From contig JAPDPR010000044.1 of NCBI GenBank assembly GCA_034506335.1, forward strand, positions 1 to 33,939: a stretch of DNA of 33,939 nt, in the 5' to 3' direction. Under the pieces are notes generated by a model that had not been told where the DNA came from, did not search any database, and was given only the letters and a program-made list of their open reading frames with translations. The position numbers and the translations under genes are program-made. Source of the DNA: a candidate division KSB1 bacterium. GTDB lineage: Bacteria > Zhuqueibacterota > Zhuqueibacteria > JANLFK01 > Oleimicrobiaceae. Positions 1 through 9,072 of the stretch are shown piece after piece (the stretch's first letter is position 1; each line of letters opens with the position of its first letter).

Positions 1-189
1 AAATTGGCTCAGGTAGCGCTCGTATTCTTGGATCGCCTGCTTGAACAGCTGTTGGTTGTAGAGCACATTGGCAAACTCCCTTACCAACTCCGGGTTGGCA
101 CTGGGACTCTTCCTCCTGCAACCCGTGGGCACCAGCACCAGTGCGACAAGTATCGCCATTACCGTGGCAATTAGGCCGTAACGCTTCAT
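1..189 (-). CDS. TPR-type lipoprotein, N-terminal part (runs off the window)
   Basis: This is a partial gene; only the first 63 codons are inside the window. The ATG is preceded at 8 bp by GGAGG. The product starts MKRYGLIATV, continues with a hydrophobic stretch, and reaches Cys24 in the context LVPTGC. That resembles a lipoprotein signal peptide, although Pro at -3 is not canonical. The mature part (NPELVREFANVLYNQQLFKQ, then AIQEYERYLSQF) looks like the first helix pair of a tetratricopeptide repeat, as in BamD/YbgF-like envelope lipoproteins. It follows the DUF58 gene by 30 bp and is probably the last or a late gene of the BatD-like/MoxR/DUF58 operon. The function cannot be said from this fragment. 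Confidence 0.72.
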   Translation of the reverse strand, partial: MKRYGLIATVMAILVALVLVPTGCRRKSPSANPELVREFANVLYNQQLFKQAIQEYERYLSQF

Positions 190-219
190 GCAATTGCCTC
201 CTTTGCGGTTGTTCGCCGT

Positions 220-1098
220 CTACCGGAAACGCTTCGCCCGCATGCGGAAGAAGCGAATGAGGGGTTCGACGTAGGACTGATCGGTGCGAATATCCACATA
301 GTCCACGTTTATCGCCCGGAACATGCGGGCACGTTCCTCACTGTCACGAATGGCACGCCGCCGAAACTCATCCCGCACACCCACGCTGGAGGTATCCACG
401 AGCACCACTTCGCCCGTTTCGGCATCTTCCAGCTGGATGAAACCCACGTCCGGCAGCGAGAGCTCCCTCGGGTCAGTGATGGTCATCGCCACCACGTCGT
501 GCTTCTTATTGGCCACACGGAGCGCCTTCTCGTAGCCGGACCCGATAAAGTCCGAGACGAGGAAGACCACGCTCCGTCGGGTGAGCACCCGGCTCAGGTA
601 CTCGAGGGCGCCGGCGATGTCAGTGCCTGTCCCCTGCGGCCGATGGTACAAGAGCTCCCGCACCACGCGCAGCACGTGCGTCTTGCCCTTCTTTGGCGGC
701 ACGAACTTCTCGATACGATCGGAGAAGATGATAAGGCCCACCTTATCGTTGTTGCGGATAGCCGAAAAAGCCAAGAGCGCGCAGATCTCCGTGGCGATTT
801 CGCCCTTCATCCGCTCCACCGAGCCAAAGTTGCCGGAGGAGCTAGCATCGACCAGCAGGATCACCGTCAATTCGCGTTCTTCTTCAAAGACCTTCACGTA
901 TGGGTGACCCATGCGCGCCGTGACGTTCCAGTCGATGCTGCGAATGTCATCGCCCACTTGGTAGTCGCGCACCTCGGCAAAGTCCATCCCTCGGCCTTTG
1001 AATACGGAGTGATATTCTCCCGAAAATACGTCGTTGACCAGGCCGCGGGTCTGGATCTCAATTGCCTTGACCTTCTTGAGAATCTCTTTCGGGATCAT
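220..1098 (-). CDS. DUF58 / von Willebrand A-like domain protein
   Basis: This 292-residue protein is of the DUF58 family, usually encoded next to MoxR ATPases. The hallmark DUF58 segment is at about residues 45-62 (RDYQVGDDIRSIDWNVTAR). It is followed by a vWA-like fold with a metal-ion-dependent adhesion site, DASSS, at residues 84-88. There is no signal peptide or transmembrane segment, so it is probably cytoplasmic and perhaps peripheral at the membrane. Family knowledge links MoxR/DUF58/BatD sets to assembly or activation of envelope protein complexes, but the partner here is unknown. The gene starts 36 bp after the moxR stop and is presumably cotranscribed with it. Confidence 0.9.
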   Translation of the reverse strand: MIPKEILKKVKAIEIQTRGLVNDVFSGEYHSVFKGRGMDFAEVRDYQVGDDIRSIDWNVTARMGHPYVKVFEEERELTVILLVDASSSGNFGSVERMKGEIATEICALLAFSAIRNNDKVGLIIFSDRIEKFVPPKKGKTHVLRVVRELLYHRPQGTGTDIAGALEYLSRVLTRRSVVFLVSDFIGSGYEKALRVANKKHDVVAMTITDPRELSLPDVGFIQLEDAETGEVVLVDTSSVGVRDEFRRRAIRDSEERARMFRAINVDYVDIRTDQSYVEPLIRFFRMRAKRFR

Positions 1099-1134
1099 CT
1101 ATGCATCAGGGCAAAGGGTGAGAGGCGACGTGGA

Positions 1135-2124
1135 TCACGGCACTTCGATCTTGTTGAGGATCTTGCGCACGACATCTTCAGTGGTCACCTCTTCGGCTTC
1201 TGCCTCGTAGGTAAGGATTATGCGGTGGCGCAGCACGTCCATGCCTACGCTCCGCACATCCTCCGGAGTCACGTACCCGCGATGGCGCAAGAAAGCATGC
1301 GCTTTCGCTGCCAGCGAAAGGTAAATCGAGGCACGCGGCGATGCACCGTAGGCGATGAGGTCTTCAAGTTCGTCCAGGCCATACTCCTTCGGATTTCGGC
1401 TGGCGAAGACAATGTCGATGATATAGCGCTCCACTTTTTCATCGATGTAGACTTCGCGCACCACTGCCCGCGCCTTGACAATCTCGGCAGGAGAGACCAC
1501 CGCCTGGGCCTGGGGCACCTCATCCTTAGTCATGCGGCGCATGATCTCCAGCTCTTCCTCTTTGTTAGGGTAACCTATGGCCAGCTTCAGCATGAAGCGG
1601 TCCACCTGCGCCTCCGGCAGCGGGTAGGTGCCCTCCTGCTCGATGGGGTTCTGCGTGGCCAGCACGAGGAACGGCTCGTCCAGTTTGAACGTCTGCTCGC
1701 CGATGGTGACCTGCCGCTCCTGCATTGCTTCCAGGAGTGCTGACTGCACCTTGGCCGGCGAACGGTTAATCTCGTCGGCCAGCACCAGGTTGGCAAAGAT
1801 GGGCCCTTTCTTGGTCGTGAAACTGCCGGTACGCTGGTCGTAGATCAGCGTTCCGATCAAGTCCGCCGGCAGAAGGTCCGGGGTGAACTGGATACGCTGG
1901 AACTTGGTATTGATGCAGGCTGAAAGGGTCTTGACTGCCATCGTCTTGGCCAATCCAGGCACCCCTTCTAGAAGCACGTGCCCGTTGGAGAGCAACCCGA
2001 TGAGCAGGCGCTCGATCATGTATTTCTGGCCGACAATGACCTTGCCCACTTCGTTGGTGATCTTTTCGACAAACGTACTCTCTTGCTGGATCTTGCGGTG
2101 TACGGCCTCAATGTCGACGTGCAT
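1135..2124 (-). CDS. MoxR-family AAA+ ATPase
   Basis: This 329-residue AAA+ ATPase is of the MoxR type. Walker A is GVPGLAKT at about residues 54-61 and Walker B is LVLADE at about 113-118. The family-typical INRSPAKVQSALLEAMQER sensor region and a C-terminal lid follow. The start chosen is the ATG giving MHVDIEAV, preceded at 7 bp by GGAGGG; an upstream in-frame extension of 16 codons has no ribosome-binding site. MoxR proteins act as chaperone-like ATPases together with vWA-domain proteins, here the adjacent DUF58 gene. The BatD-like gene lies 56 bp upstream. All three form one transcription unit, as in Bat/aerotolerance-type operons. Confidence 0.93.
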   Translation of the reverse strand: MHVDIEAVHRKIQQESTFVEKITNEVGKVIVGQKYMIERLLIGLLSNGHVLLEGVPGLAKTMAVKTLSACINTKFQRIQFTPDLLPADLIGTLIYDQRTGSFTTKKGPIFANLVLADEINRSPAKVQSALLEAMQERQVTIGEQTFKLDEPFLVLATQNPIEQEGTYPLPEAQVDRFMLKLAIGYPNKEEELEIMRRMTKDEVPQAQAVVSPAEIVKARAVVREVYIDEKVERYIIDIVFASRNPKEYGLDELEDLIAYGASPRASIYLSLAAKAHAFLRHRGYVTPEDVRSVGMDVLRHRIILTYEAEAEEVTTEDVVRKILNKIEVP

Positions 2125-2180
2125 CAGCGTCCCTCCGGATTTCGGTGTAAGTCTGGTCCGTTCTGGCAGCAAAATGAGGC

Positions 2181-3110
2181 TCAGGTGCCTGATTGAAGAG
2201 TCGGGCCATTGCGCAGATTGCGCTCCAGGATACCCTCCACAAGGGTGTAGAGTCGCTGAACGGTCGCCGGGTCACCGGCACTAGGGCCGGCGAATTTGAG
2301 CACGTCGCACTGGCGCAGGATCTCAGAAGATTCCTCAACCAGCCGCTGCTCCAGCCCCGCTTGGTTCAGCCACGTGAGAAGCTCGTCCGTTGTGGCTTCC
2401 AGCGCCCTAAAAGCGTACTTTTCGCTCAAGTAGCGCCGGAATAGCCGCGAGAGGAATGCGGAGGCCTCTCTCGGATTCATGCCCGGTGAAGTGGGGTTCA
2501 CACCCTGGCGAAGTTCCTGTAACAGCGCCTCCTCGAGGGGTGCAGCGGGCTGCGCCTGTTGCTCCCGCCGGCGCCGTGCCTGCTTCTCCTTCAGCGCCCA
2601 AAATGAAAGGCCAGCGACAGCTCCGAGCACTACGCCCACGACCACCCACAGCACCGGGAGCCGCCGCTGGCCGGACTCTGGGACAGGGTCAACCACACGC
2701 ACCTCCAACCGCGGTGTGACCACGCTCCTCCGCGCACCGGTCGCACGCTCCTCGTAGTTCACGACCATGGCTTCCACATAGGCCATGCCCAGGCTCTGTG
2801 GGCGATAGGTGAACTCGTATTGCCGCAGGGCGTACGGCCGGCCGTCACTTTCCCCCACCCGATTGGCGCTGGCCGTCGCCACCAGTTCCAGGTTAGAGAC
2901 CATCGGCGACACATCGTCAATCGCGTACTGGTCCAACGCGCCCGCCCACTCCACAGTGAGCGTGACGGTGACCGTGCGATTGAGGGGCACCCGTGTGGCA
3001 CTAACCGCCGCCGTCGCCTTGATGCCGTCGAAGACATCGAGGCCCTGCGCCCTCGCCCCGAGTGTCACTCCCGCCAGCGCAACTACCAAGAAAGTACAAG
3101 CCTTACCCAT
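2181..3110 (-). CDS. BatD-like exported membrane protein
   Basis: This 309-residue envelope protein resembles BatD-like proteins. The start chosen gives MGKACTFLVV with a GGAG 4 bp upstream. A signal peptide ends near AGVTLGARA-Q. It is followed by an immunoglobulin-like periplasmic region of about 125 residues, with repeated beta strands such as NRTVTVTLTVEWAGALDQYA. One transmembrane helix follows (LPVLWVVVGVVLGAVAGLSF, about residues 150-172). A charged cytoplasmic tail includes a helical region of the kind seen in BatD/DUF4381-like proteins (SAFLSRLFRRYLSEKYAF). It is the first gene of the BatD-like/moxR/DUF58 unit, because a terminator lies just upstream. A TATATA box at about 3150 is a possible -10 element without a good -35. 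The similarity is by architecture and context rather than a clear motif. Confidence 0.7.
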   Translation of the reverse strand: MGKACTFLVVALAGVTLGARAQGLDVFDGIKATAAVSATRVPLNRTVTVTLTVEWAGALDQYAIDDVSPMVSNLELVATASANRVGESDGRPYALRQYEFTYRPQSLGMAYVEAMVVNYEERATGARRSVVTPRLEVRVVDPVPESGQRRLPVLWVVVGVVLGAVAGLSFWALKEKQARRRREQQAQPAAPLEEALLQELRQGVNPTSPGMNPREASAFLSRLFRRYLSEKYAFRALEATTDELLTWLNQAGLEQRLVEESSEILRQCDVLKFAGPSAGDPATVQRLYTLVEGILERNLRNGPTLQSGT

Positions 3111-3192
3111 GCCTCTCCACCGTTGTCGCGCGCAAAACTCGTTGGTATATACCGGCCTCCGTGAGCAAAAGTTCCAGCCGCGCAAAGGCAAG

Positions 3193-3235
3193 AAAAAGCC
3201 GACCGGCATCCCCTCGCACGAGGGGACCGATCGGC
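3193..3235 (-). terminator. Rho-independent terminator after the TPR lipoprotein gene
   Basis: Read on the minus strand, a nested hairpin is followed by a run of five T. The outer arms are GCCGA/TCGGC at 3198-3202 and 3231-3235. The inner perfect stem is CCCCTC-GCAC-GAGGGG at 3210-3225. The T run is the complement of 3193-3197. It separates the TPR lipoprotein gene from the BatD-like gene and suggests two transcription units. Confidence 0.75.
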
Positions 3236-3272
3236 CACATCAAACGACCATCCTACGTCAGCGGCGCTGACA

Positions 3273-3830
3273 CTACTTGCTCACAGAAGGCGCTGTCTCC
3301 TGCCCAAGATCCTCCAAGAACTTGATCTCGCTCAGGTCTTTGCCCAAGTTTTCTAACTCCCACTTCACCGAGAGGGCCAGCTCGTGGTCGGGATACTGCT
3401 CCAGAAAACGGTTGTAAGCTTCGCGCGCCTTGTCAAAGTCCTTCACGTCATTGGCGTAGCGGTAACCGATCATGAACAGCGACTGGGCCACCCATTGACA
3501 GTTCGGATACTTCTCAACAAGACGGCGATAGGCGTCGATGGACTTTTCGGCGTCTTTGAGGTTATTGAAATACAAGGTGCCCAACTTGTACAAAGCCTCA
3601 GGGCTCTTTGGAGCCTGGGGATACTTGGCTACAAGCTTTTCATAGCTCTTCGCCGCCTCCCTGTACATGGCCATGCTTTCATCGGCCTTGCCTTGCTCGT
3701 CAAGTTGGCTCCCCTTGAGCTCAAAGTTTTCACCTTGAGAGTAAAGCTGCTCTGCAGTCTGCCGTGGACCACAGCCGAAAACGGCAAGCATCAGTAGCAC
3801 AGCAGTCGACGTCAATCTCATGCGCCTCAT
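3273..3830 (-). CDS. TPR outer-membrane lipoprotein, BamD/YbgF-like
   Basis: This 185-residue predicted lipoprotein starts MRRMRLTST, with GGGAGGG 5 bp upstream; a longer reading adds eight residues without such a site. The signal peptide ends in LAVFGC, putting the lipidated Cys at residue 20. The mature protein carries about three tetratricopeptide repeats typical of BamD/YbgF proteins (for example SPEALYKLGTLYFNNL, AEKSIDAYRRLVEKYPNCQW, then KAREAYNRFLEQYPDHE). Such proteins are scaffolds for envelope assembly. The length is shorter than BamD (about 240 residues), so identity with BamD itself is not claimed. It is a single-gene unit bounded by terminators on both sides. Confidence 0.8.
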   Translation of the reverse strand: MRRMRLTSTAVLLMLAVFGCGPRQTAEQLYSQGENFELKGSQLDEQGKADESMAMYREAAKSYEKLVAKYPQAPKSPEALYKLGTLYFNNLKDAEKSIDAYRRLVEKYPNCQWVAQSLFMIGYRYANDVKDFDKAREAYNRFLEQYPDHELALSVKWELENLGKDLSEIKFLEDLGQETAPSVSK

Positions 3831-3890
3831 CTGTGCCCTCCCTGAGTGAACCATCCCTCAATCGTCGCCACGCATCCGGTCACTAGCCCT

Positions 3891-3938
3891 AAAAAAGAAC
3901 AGCGCGGGTTCTGTTCCCACTAAGAACAAAACCCGCGC
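3891..3938 (-). terminator. Rho-independent terminator after clpB
   Basis: On the minus strand, a long hairpin starts 5 bp past the clpB stop. Its arms are GCGCGGGTT (3902-3910) and AACCCGCGC (3930-3938), extended by TGTTC/GAACA across a 7-nt loop. The exit side reads TTCTTTTTT (complement of 3891-3899). It is a strong end point for the dnaK-clpB transcript. Confidence 0.9.
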
Positions 3939-3943
3939 GAAAT

Positions 3944-6559
3944 TTATCGATTCTTCACCCGAAAATCAAGCACTTTCTCATTGCAGCCGACGACCACCGT
4001 CTGGCCGGGGGCAATGGAGCCTTCCAGGATCTTGGCAGAAAGCGGGTTCACCACTTCCTTCTGGATAAGCCTCTTCAGTGGGCGTGCTCCGAAGGCAGGG
4101 TCGTAGCCCCGCTCGGCAAGATACTCGGCCGCTTCGGGCGTCAGCTCGGCGCTGATACCGTGCGCCGCAAGCAGCTTTTGCACCTGGCGGAACTGCAGCT
4201 CCACGATCTTCCGGATGTCATCCCTGGTCAGCGACTGGAACAGGATAATCTCGTCGATTCGATTGAGGAATTCCGGCCGCAGGGTCTGCCGCAACAGGCG
4301 CATGACTTCTTCCTTCAGCTCCGCGTGCACTGCGGCGCGGTTTTCCTCGGTCACCTGCCGCGTGCGCTCCATGATCAGCGGCGCGCCGATGTTGGAAGTC
4401 ATGATCAGGATCGTGTTGCGGAAGTTGACGGTCCTGCCCTTGTTGTCGGTCAGCCGGCCATCGTCAAGTACCTGGAGGAGGATGTTGAACACCTCAGGGT
4501 GTGCCTTCTCCACTTCGTCCAGTAGCACGACTGAGTAAGGCCGCCGACGCACCGCCTCGGTCAGCTGCCCTCCTTCCTCATACCCCACATAGCCGGGCGG
4601 GGCACCGATGAGCCTGGAGACCGAGTGCCGCTCCATGTACTCAGACATGTCGATGCGCACCATAGCGCGCTCGTCATCGAACAGGAATTCGGCCAAGGCC
4701 CGCGCCAGCTCTGTCTTGCCCACGCCTGTGGAACCCAAGAAGATGAACGACCCGATCGGTCGATGTTCGTCCTGCAGCCCCGCGCGCGCGCGTCGTATGG
4801 CGTTGGCCACTGCCTCTACCGCCTCGTGCTGGTCAACCAGGCGCTCGTGGATGCGTTCCTCCATCTTGAGCAGCTTCTGGCGTTCGCTCTCCAACATGCG
4901 GCTCACGGGAATCCCGGTCCACTTGGAGACCACCTCGGCGACGTCCTCCTCGTCCACCTCCTCTTTGAGCATCTTGCGCTCGCGCTGGAGTTCCATGAGC
5001 TGCGCGTTCTGCTCGTTCAGCTGCTTCTGCAGCTCGGTGAGGCGACCGTACTTCAGTTCGGCCGCGCGCGCCAAGTCCCCTTCGCGCTCGGCCTTGGCCA
5101 TGTCCGTCTTGGCCTGGTCAATGGCCTCCTTTATCTGCCGGATGCGCATGATGGTTCCTTTCTCGAGCTCCCAGTGCGCGCGCAACTCTTTGCGCTGCTC
5201 GTCCAAGTTGGCAAGCTCGGCATTCACCGCCTCCAGCCGCTTGCGCGAGGCATCGTCGCTCTCCTTCTTGAGGGCCTCGCGCTCGATTTCCAGCTGCTTG
5301 ATCTTCCGCTCCACCTCATCGAGCTCCTCGGGCATGCTGTCGATTTCGATGCGCAGCTTAGAAGCCGCCTCATCGATAAGGTCGATAGCCTTGTCCGGCA
5401 AGAAGCGATCACTTATGTAACGATCTGAGAGAGTGGCAGCGGCGATAAGCGCGCCGTCCTGAATCCGCACCCCGTGGTGCACCTCGTACTTCTCCTTAAG
5501 TCCCCGCAGGATGGAGATGGTGTCCTCAACGCTGGGTTCGTCCACGTACACCGGTTGGAAGCGGCGCTCTAGAGCGGCGTCCTTTTCGATGTACTTCTGG
5601 TACTCATCAAGGGTCGTAGCTCCCACGCAACGCAGCTCACCCCGCGCCAGAGCCGGTTTGAGCATGTTGGAGGCGTCCACTGCGCCCTCGGCGCCCCCTG
5701 CGCCCACCAGAGTATGGAGCTCGTCGATGAAGAGAATGATTTCCCCTTCAGCCTCCTGAATCTCTCGTAGCACCGCTTTGAGCCGCTCCTCAAACTCGCC
5801 GCGGAACTTGGTCCCCGCCACAAGGGCGCCCAGGTCCAGAGCGATAATGCGCTTGGTCTTCAGGTTCTCCGGGACGTCGCCCTCCACGATGCGCTGCGCC
5901 AGCCCCTCTACGATGGCCGTCTTCCCTACACCCGGCTCGCCGATGAGCACCGGGTTATTTTTGGTCCGGCGCGACAGAACTTGCAGCACCCGCCGAATCT
6001 CCTCGTCGCGTCCGATCACGGGGTCAAGCTTACCGCGCCGGGCAAGGTCGTTCAGGTCTCGCCCGTAACGTTGCAAGGCCTGATACTTGTCCTCCGGCGT
6101 CTGGTCAGTGACTCGCTGAGTCCCCCGCACCGTGCGCAGCGCCTGAAGTACAGCGTCCCGCGAAGCCCCCTCCTCGCGCAGAATCCGACCTGCCGGCCCT
6201 TTGTCCTCGCTGGCCGCCAGTAGCAGATGCTCCACACTCACGTACTCGTCGCGTAGCTGCGTCGCTTCTTTGAGTGACTTCTCCAACAACTCATTGGCCC
6301 GCGGGGAGATGTAGATCTGTCCGAGTCCACCACTCACCTTGGGCAACCGCTCGAGCTCAACCCCTAGCTTTTCGAGCACCCTACCTGGGTTGGCGCCGAG
6401 CTTCTTGAGAATGGCAGGTACAATGCCATCCACAGGCTCCACCAGCGCATACAGAAGGTGCTCTGGCTCGATCTGCTGATGTCCACGCTCGCCAGCCAAA
6501 TGCTGCGCGCGCTGTACCGCCTCCTGAGTCTTTATCGTCAACTTGTCATACGAAATCAT
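3944..6559 (-). CDS. clpB: ATP-dependent disaggregase ClpB
   Basis: This is a full-length (871 residues) Hsp100 chaperone that rescues aggregated proteins together with DnaK/DnaJ/GrpE in the cytoplasm. The N-terminal double Clp-N repeat occupies about residues 1-145. The first AAA+ module has Walker A GEPGVGKT at 207-214 and Walker B ILFIDE. The middle coiled-coil domain is rich in Glu/Lys (about 410-525). The second AAA+ module has GSTGVGKT near residue 605 and VVLLDE. The ATG is preceded by TAGGAGG at about 9 bp. It lies 108 bp downstream of dnaK with a hairpin in between. I see no separate sigma70 or sigma54 promoter for clpB, so it probably depends on read-through from dnaK. Confidence 0.98.
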   Translation of the reverse strand: MISYDKLTIKTQEAVQRAQHLAGERGHQQIEPEHLLYALVEPVDGIVPAILKKLGANPGRVLEKLGVELERLPKVSGGLGQIYISPRANELLEKSLKEATQLRDEYVSVEHLLLAASEDKGPAGRILREEGASRDAVLQALRTVRGTQRVTDQTPEDKYQALQRYGRDLNDLARRGKLDPVIGRDEEIRRVLQVLSRRTKNNPVLIGEPGVGKTAIVEGLAQRIVEGDVPENLKTKRIIALDLGALVAGTKFRGEFEERLKAVLREIQEAEGEIILFIDELHTLVGAGGAEGAVDASNMLKPALARGELRCVGATTLDEYQKYIEKDAALERRFQPVYVDEPSVEDTISILRGLKEKYEVHHGVRIQDGALIAAATLSDRYISDRFLPDKAIDLIDEAASKLRIEIDSMPEELDEVERKIKQLEIEREALKKESDDASRKRLEAVNAELANLDEQRKELRAHWELEKGTIMRIRQIKEAIDQAKTDMAKAEREGDLARAAELKYGRLTELQKQLNEQNAQLMELQRERKMLKEEVDEEDVAEVVSKWTGIPVSRMLESERQKLLKMEERIHERLVDQHEAVEAVANAIRRARAGLQDEHRPIGSFIFLGSTGVGKTELARALAEFLFDDERAMVRIDMSEYMERHSVSRLIGAPPGYVGYEEGGQLTEAVRRRPYSVVLLDEVEKAHPEVFNILLQVLDDGRLTDNKGRTVNFRNTILIMTSNIGAPLIMERTRQVTEENRAAVHAELKEEVMRLLRQTLRPEFLNRIDEIILFQSLTRDDIRKIVELQFRQVQKLLAAHGISAELTPEAAEYLAERGYDPAFGARPLKRLIQKEVVNPLSAKILEGSIAPGQTVVVGCNEKVLDFRVKNR

Positions 6560-6592
6560 CTATCATCATCCTCCTAGGAAATCTATGCTGCG

Positions 6593-6623
6593 AAAAGGGC
6601 GAGAAGTACACCTCCTCGCCCTT
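6593..6623 (-). terminator. Weak terminator or attenuator between dnaK and clpB
   Basis: A perfect 9-bp stem (AAGGGCGAG 6595-6603 / CTCGCCCTT 6615-6623) with an 11-nt loop lies between the dnaK stop and the clpB start. On the minus strand it ends in only four T, two of them part of the stem. It probably terminates partially and sets a dnaK:clpB ratio, or acts as a processing or stability hairpin. Confidence 0.55.
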
Positions 6624-6667
6624 GCAACCCACACTATACAGAAGCATTCACAGGCAAAGTCTGACTC

Positions 6668-8557
6668 TCAACTACCCTTCTTGTCATCATCCACCACTTC
6701 ATAGTCCGCTTCCTGAGCCTGTTCGCCTCCCTGGGCAGAAGAGGCACGTTGTTGAGCCGTGGTCCGCTCGTAAAGCTTCGAGGAGACATCGGCCCAGGCC
6801 TGGTTCAGAGCGTCCACTGCGGACTTGATCTCCTGCACGTTGTCGCCCTTCATGGCCTGCTTGACGCGCTCCATGGCGCTTTCCAGCCTGCTCTTGTTGC
6901 CGCTGTCGATCTTGTCACCGAGCTCCTTAAGGTTTTTCTCCGTCTGGTACACGGCATTGTCGGCCATGTTGCGCGTGTCTACGAGCTCGCGCCGCTTCTT
7001 GTCCTCCGCGGCATGCTGCTGGGCATCGCGGACCATCTTCTCCACTTCCTCTTTGGTCAAGCCAGTGGAAGCCTCAATGCGGATGGACTGCTCCTTGCCA
7101 GTGGCCTTGTCCCGGGCGCTCACATTGAGGATGCCGTTGGCATCGATGTCAAAGGTGACCTCGATCTGCGGAACACCGCGTGGCGCCGGTGGAATGCCGT
7201 CCAGGTGGAACCGACCAAGCGTGCGGTTGTCCACCGCCATAGGCCGCTCACCTTGCAGCACGTGGATTTCCACCGAGGTTTGACCGTCTGCTGCGGTCGA
7301 AAAGATCTCCGTCTTGCGCGTGGGGATGGTCGTGTTCTTCTCGATGAGCTTGGTGAACACGCCTCCCAGCGTCTCGATGCCCAGCGACAGGGGCGTCACG
7401 TCCAGGAGCAGCACATCGGAGACCTCACCGGCGAGCACGCCACCCTGAATGGCGGCACCCACTGCCACCACCTCGTCCGGGTTTACACCCTTGTGCGGCT
7501 CCTTGCCGAACAGCTCGCGCACAATCTGCTGCACCTTCGGCATGCGCGTCGCGCCACCCACGAGCACCACCTCGTCGATGTCGGCCGCGGTGAGACCCGC
7601 ATCCTTGAGCGCAATGCGGCACGGCTCGATGGTGCGCTGGAACAGGTCATCGCACAACTGCTCGAACTTGGCGCGCGTCAGAGTCATGTTCAGGTGCTTC
7701 GGACCCGTATCGGTGGCGGTGATAAACGGCAGGTTAATGTCTGTCTGCGTCACGGTCGACAGCTCGCACTTGGCCTTTTCCGCCGCCTCTTTTAGGCGCT
7801 GCAGGGCCATGGGGTCCTTGGACAGGTCCACGCCCTCCTGCTTCTTGAACTCGCTGACGATCCAATCGATAATCCGCTGGTCAAAGTCGTCGCCACCCAG
7901 GTGGGTGTCACCGTTTGTCGCCTTAACCTCGAAAACTCCGTCGCCAATCTCCAGAATGGAGATGTCGAACGTACCACCGCCAAGGTCAAACACGGCGATC
8001 TTTTCGTCCTTCTTCTTGTCCAAGCCGTAAGCCAGCGAAGCCGCGGTGGGCTCGTTGATGATACGCCGCACCTTCAGGCCCGCAATTTCGCCAGCCTCTT
8101 TGGTGGCATTACGCTGGCTATCATTGAAATACGCAGGCACGGTGATCACGGCCTCGGTGACTTTTTCGCCCAGGTAATCCTCAGCGGTTTGCTTCATCTT
8201 CTGCAGGATCATGGCCGAGATTTCCTGGGGTGAGTACTCTTTGTCCCCGATCTTTACCCGTGCCACGTCATTCTTGCCGCGCACGACCTTGTAGGGCACT
8301 TGCTGGATCTCGTCCAGGACTTCGTCGTAACGGCGGCCCATGAAGCGCTTGATGGAGTAGATGGTGTTTTCAGGATTGGTCACTGCCTGTCGCTTCGCCA
8401 CCTGCCCCACTAATCGCTCACCAGTCTTGGTGAAAGCCACCACTGACGGTGTAGTCCGCGAACCTTCTGCGTTCGGGATAACCACCGGTTCGCCGCCCTC
8501 CATAACCGCCACACAGGAGTTGGTGGTTCCCAAGTCAATGCCGATTATCTTTCCCAT
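6668..8557 (-). CDS. dnaK: Hsp70 chaperone DnaK
   Basis: This is a full-length (629 residues) Hsp70. The nucleotide-binding domain has the phosphate-1 motif [13 protein letters not shown] near the start and phosphate-2 motif [16 protein letters not shown] near residue 195. The interdomain linker [19 protein letters not shown] precedes the substrate-binding domain. A helical lid follows, ending in [11 protein letters not shown], a slightly divergent EEVD-like acidic tail. The start has AGGAGG at 9 bp. grpE and dnaJ are not immediately adjacent: fmdB and htrA lie between. The upstream region holds a sigma54-type promoter (8624-8639), a bracketing inverted repeat and an enhancer-like dyad (8736-8752), and no CIRCE element. 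Confidence 0.99.
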   Translation of the reverse strand: MGKIIGIDLGTTNSCVAVMEGGEPVVIPNAEGSRTTPSVVAFTKTGERLVGQVAKRQAVTNPENTIYSIKRFMGRRYDEVLDEIQQVPYKVVRGKNDVARVKIGDKEYSPQEISAMILQKMKQTAEDYLGEKVTEAVITVPAYFNDSQRNATKEAGEIAGLKVRRIINEPTAASLAYGLDKKKDEKIAVFDLGGGTFDISILEIGDGVFEVKATNGDTHLGGDDFDQRIIDWIVSEFKKQEGVDLSKDPMALQRLKEAAEKAKCELSTVTQTDINLPFITATDTGPKHLNMTLTRAKFEQLCDDLFQRTIEPCRIALKDAGLTAADIDEVVLVGGATRMPKVQQIVRELFGKEPHKGVNPDEVVAVGAAIQGGVLAGEVSDVLLLDVTPLSLGIETLGGVFTKLIEKNTTIPTRKTEIFSTAADGQTSVEIHVLQGERPMAVDNRTLGRFHLDGIPPAPRGVPQIEVTFDIDANGILNVSARDKATGKEQSIRIEASTGLTKEEVEKMVRDAQQHAAEDKKRRELVDTRNMADNAVYQTEKNLKELGDKIDSGNKSRLESAMERVKQAMKGDNVQEIKSAVDALNQAWADVSSKLYERTTAQQRASSAQGGEQAQEADYEVVDDDKKGS

Positions 8558-8593
8558 GCTTCAAACCTCCTTTTCCGGTTTATTGCGAGTACC

Positions 8594-8650
8594 TTCCCGC
8601 GAAGCGTTCTTTTTCTTTACAGGTTCAAAAGGCGTGCCACTTCGCGGGAA
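8594..8650. repeat. Inverted repeat bracketing the dnaK promoter
   Basis: The 11-bp arms TTCCCGCGAAG (8594-8604) and CTTCGCGGGAA (8640-8650) are perfect complements separated by 35 bp. The match continues outward as GTACC/GGTAC after a 2-nt bulge. The sigma54-type element occupies the spacer, with its -24 box touching one arm. The other arm lies at about +10 to +20. Because only one arm would be in the mRNA, this looks like a pair of operator half-sites rather than an RNA hairpin. Confidence 0.7.
8624..8639 (-). promoter_or_regulatory. Candidate sigma54 promoter of dnaK
   Basis: On the minus strand the sequence is TGGCACG-CCTT-TTGAA. The -24 element matches the sigma54 consensus (TGGCACG-N4-TTGCW) exactly. 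The -12 element has GA in place of the usual GC, so promoter strength is uncertain. The predicted start is near 8613, giving a 5' leader of about 56 nt. The assignment is strengthened by the perfect copies in front of both hsp20 genes. Confidence 0.6.
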
Positions 8651-8735
8651 CGGGTACGACATAGGCATTGTGCCCTGAAAAAACAAGAGTTGACCTCACA
8701 TTCCAGATGCACCCCAAAAGGGTGCGCGCTGCAGT

Positions 8736-8752
8736 CCTGCCATTATGACAGG
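8736..8752. promoter_or_regulatory. Enhancer-like dyad upstream of dnaK (TGCCA-N3-TGACA)
   Basis: CCTGCCATTATGACAGG is a 17-bp imperfect dyad (CCTG-c-CA-TTA-TG-a-CAGG). It is centred about 130 bp upstream of the predicted dnaK start. The hsp20 gene at 12446-12889 has the same dyad with the same internal mismatch. Position and symmetry suit a sigma54 activator binding site. A small hairpin (GCACCC/GGGTGC, 8709-8725) sits between this site and the promoter and may weakly end the fmdB transcript. Confidence 0.5.
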
Positions 8753-8773
8753 CAATCTGACAATCTTTGCCCT

Positions 8774-9022
8774 TCAGTCGGACTCCCCGCCACCAGAGCT
8801 TCCTTTCTTACCCGAGTCGTCTTTGCCTGACGACCGGCCCTTGTTCCGGTAGTCGGTGATGTAGAAGCCGCTCCCTTTGAAAATGAGCCCATTTCCGCCT
8901 CCGATCAGACGGCGCACCGCGCCGCCGCACATCGGACAGGTCTTGACCGGTTCGTCTTTGATGGATTGAAACACCTCGAACATGTGCTCGCACTGTGTAC
9001 AGCGATACTCGTACGTTGGCAT
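8774..9022 (-). CDS. FmdB-family zinc-ribbon protein
   Basis: This 82-residue small protein is of the FmdB/CxxC zinc-ribbon regulatory family. It opens MPTYEYRC, and two CxxC knuckles (Cys8/Cys11 and Cys29/Cys32) should bind one zinc. A conserved [11 protein letters not shown] segment and a Gly/Ser/Lys-rich disordered tail follow. AGGAA lies 8 bp before the ATG. It follows htrA by 50 bp and is probably the last gene of the grpE-dnaJ-htrA-fmdB unit. The role of this family is not established; a regulatory or chaperone-assisting role is only inferred from the company it keeps here. Confidence 0.88.
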   Translation of the reverse strand: MPTYEYRCTQCEHMFEVFQSIKDEPVKTCPMCGGAVRRLIGGGNGLIFKGSGFYITDYRNKGRSSGKDDSGKKGSSGGGESD

Positions 9023-9072
9023 GGCGTCACTTCCTCAGTTCCAAATCGTTCCATCGCATGAAAGGAGGAGCA

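Noticed and set aside
499..1743. Long plus-strand open frames antisense to the DUF58/moxR, clpB and dnaK genes (also 4608-5428 and 6749-7795)
   Set aside because: They mirror well-supported minus-strand genes in a GC-rich genome, lack ribosome-binding sites and encode low-complexity or His/Leu/Ser-rich translations without known motifs.
8558..8773. CIRCE operator (TTAGCACTC-N9-GAGTGCTAA) upstream of dnaK
   Set aside because: No match or near match on either strand. The inverted repeat present (TTCCCGCGAAG) differs in sequence and spacing.
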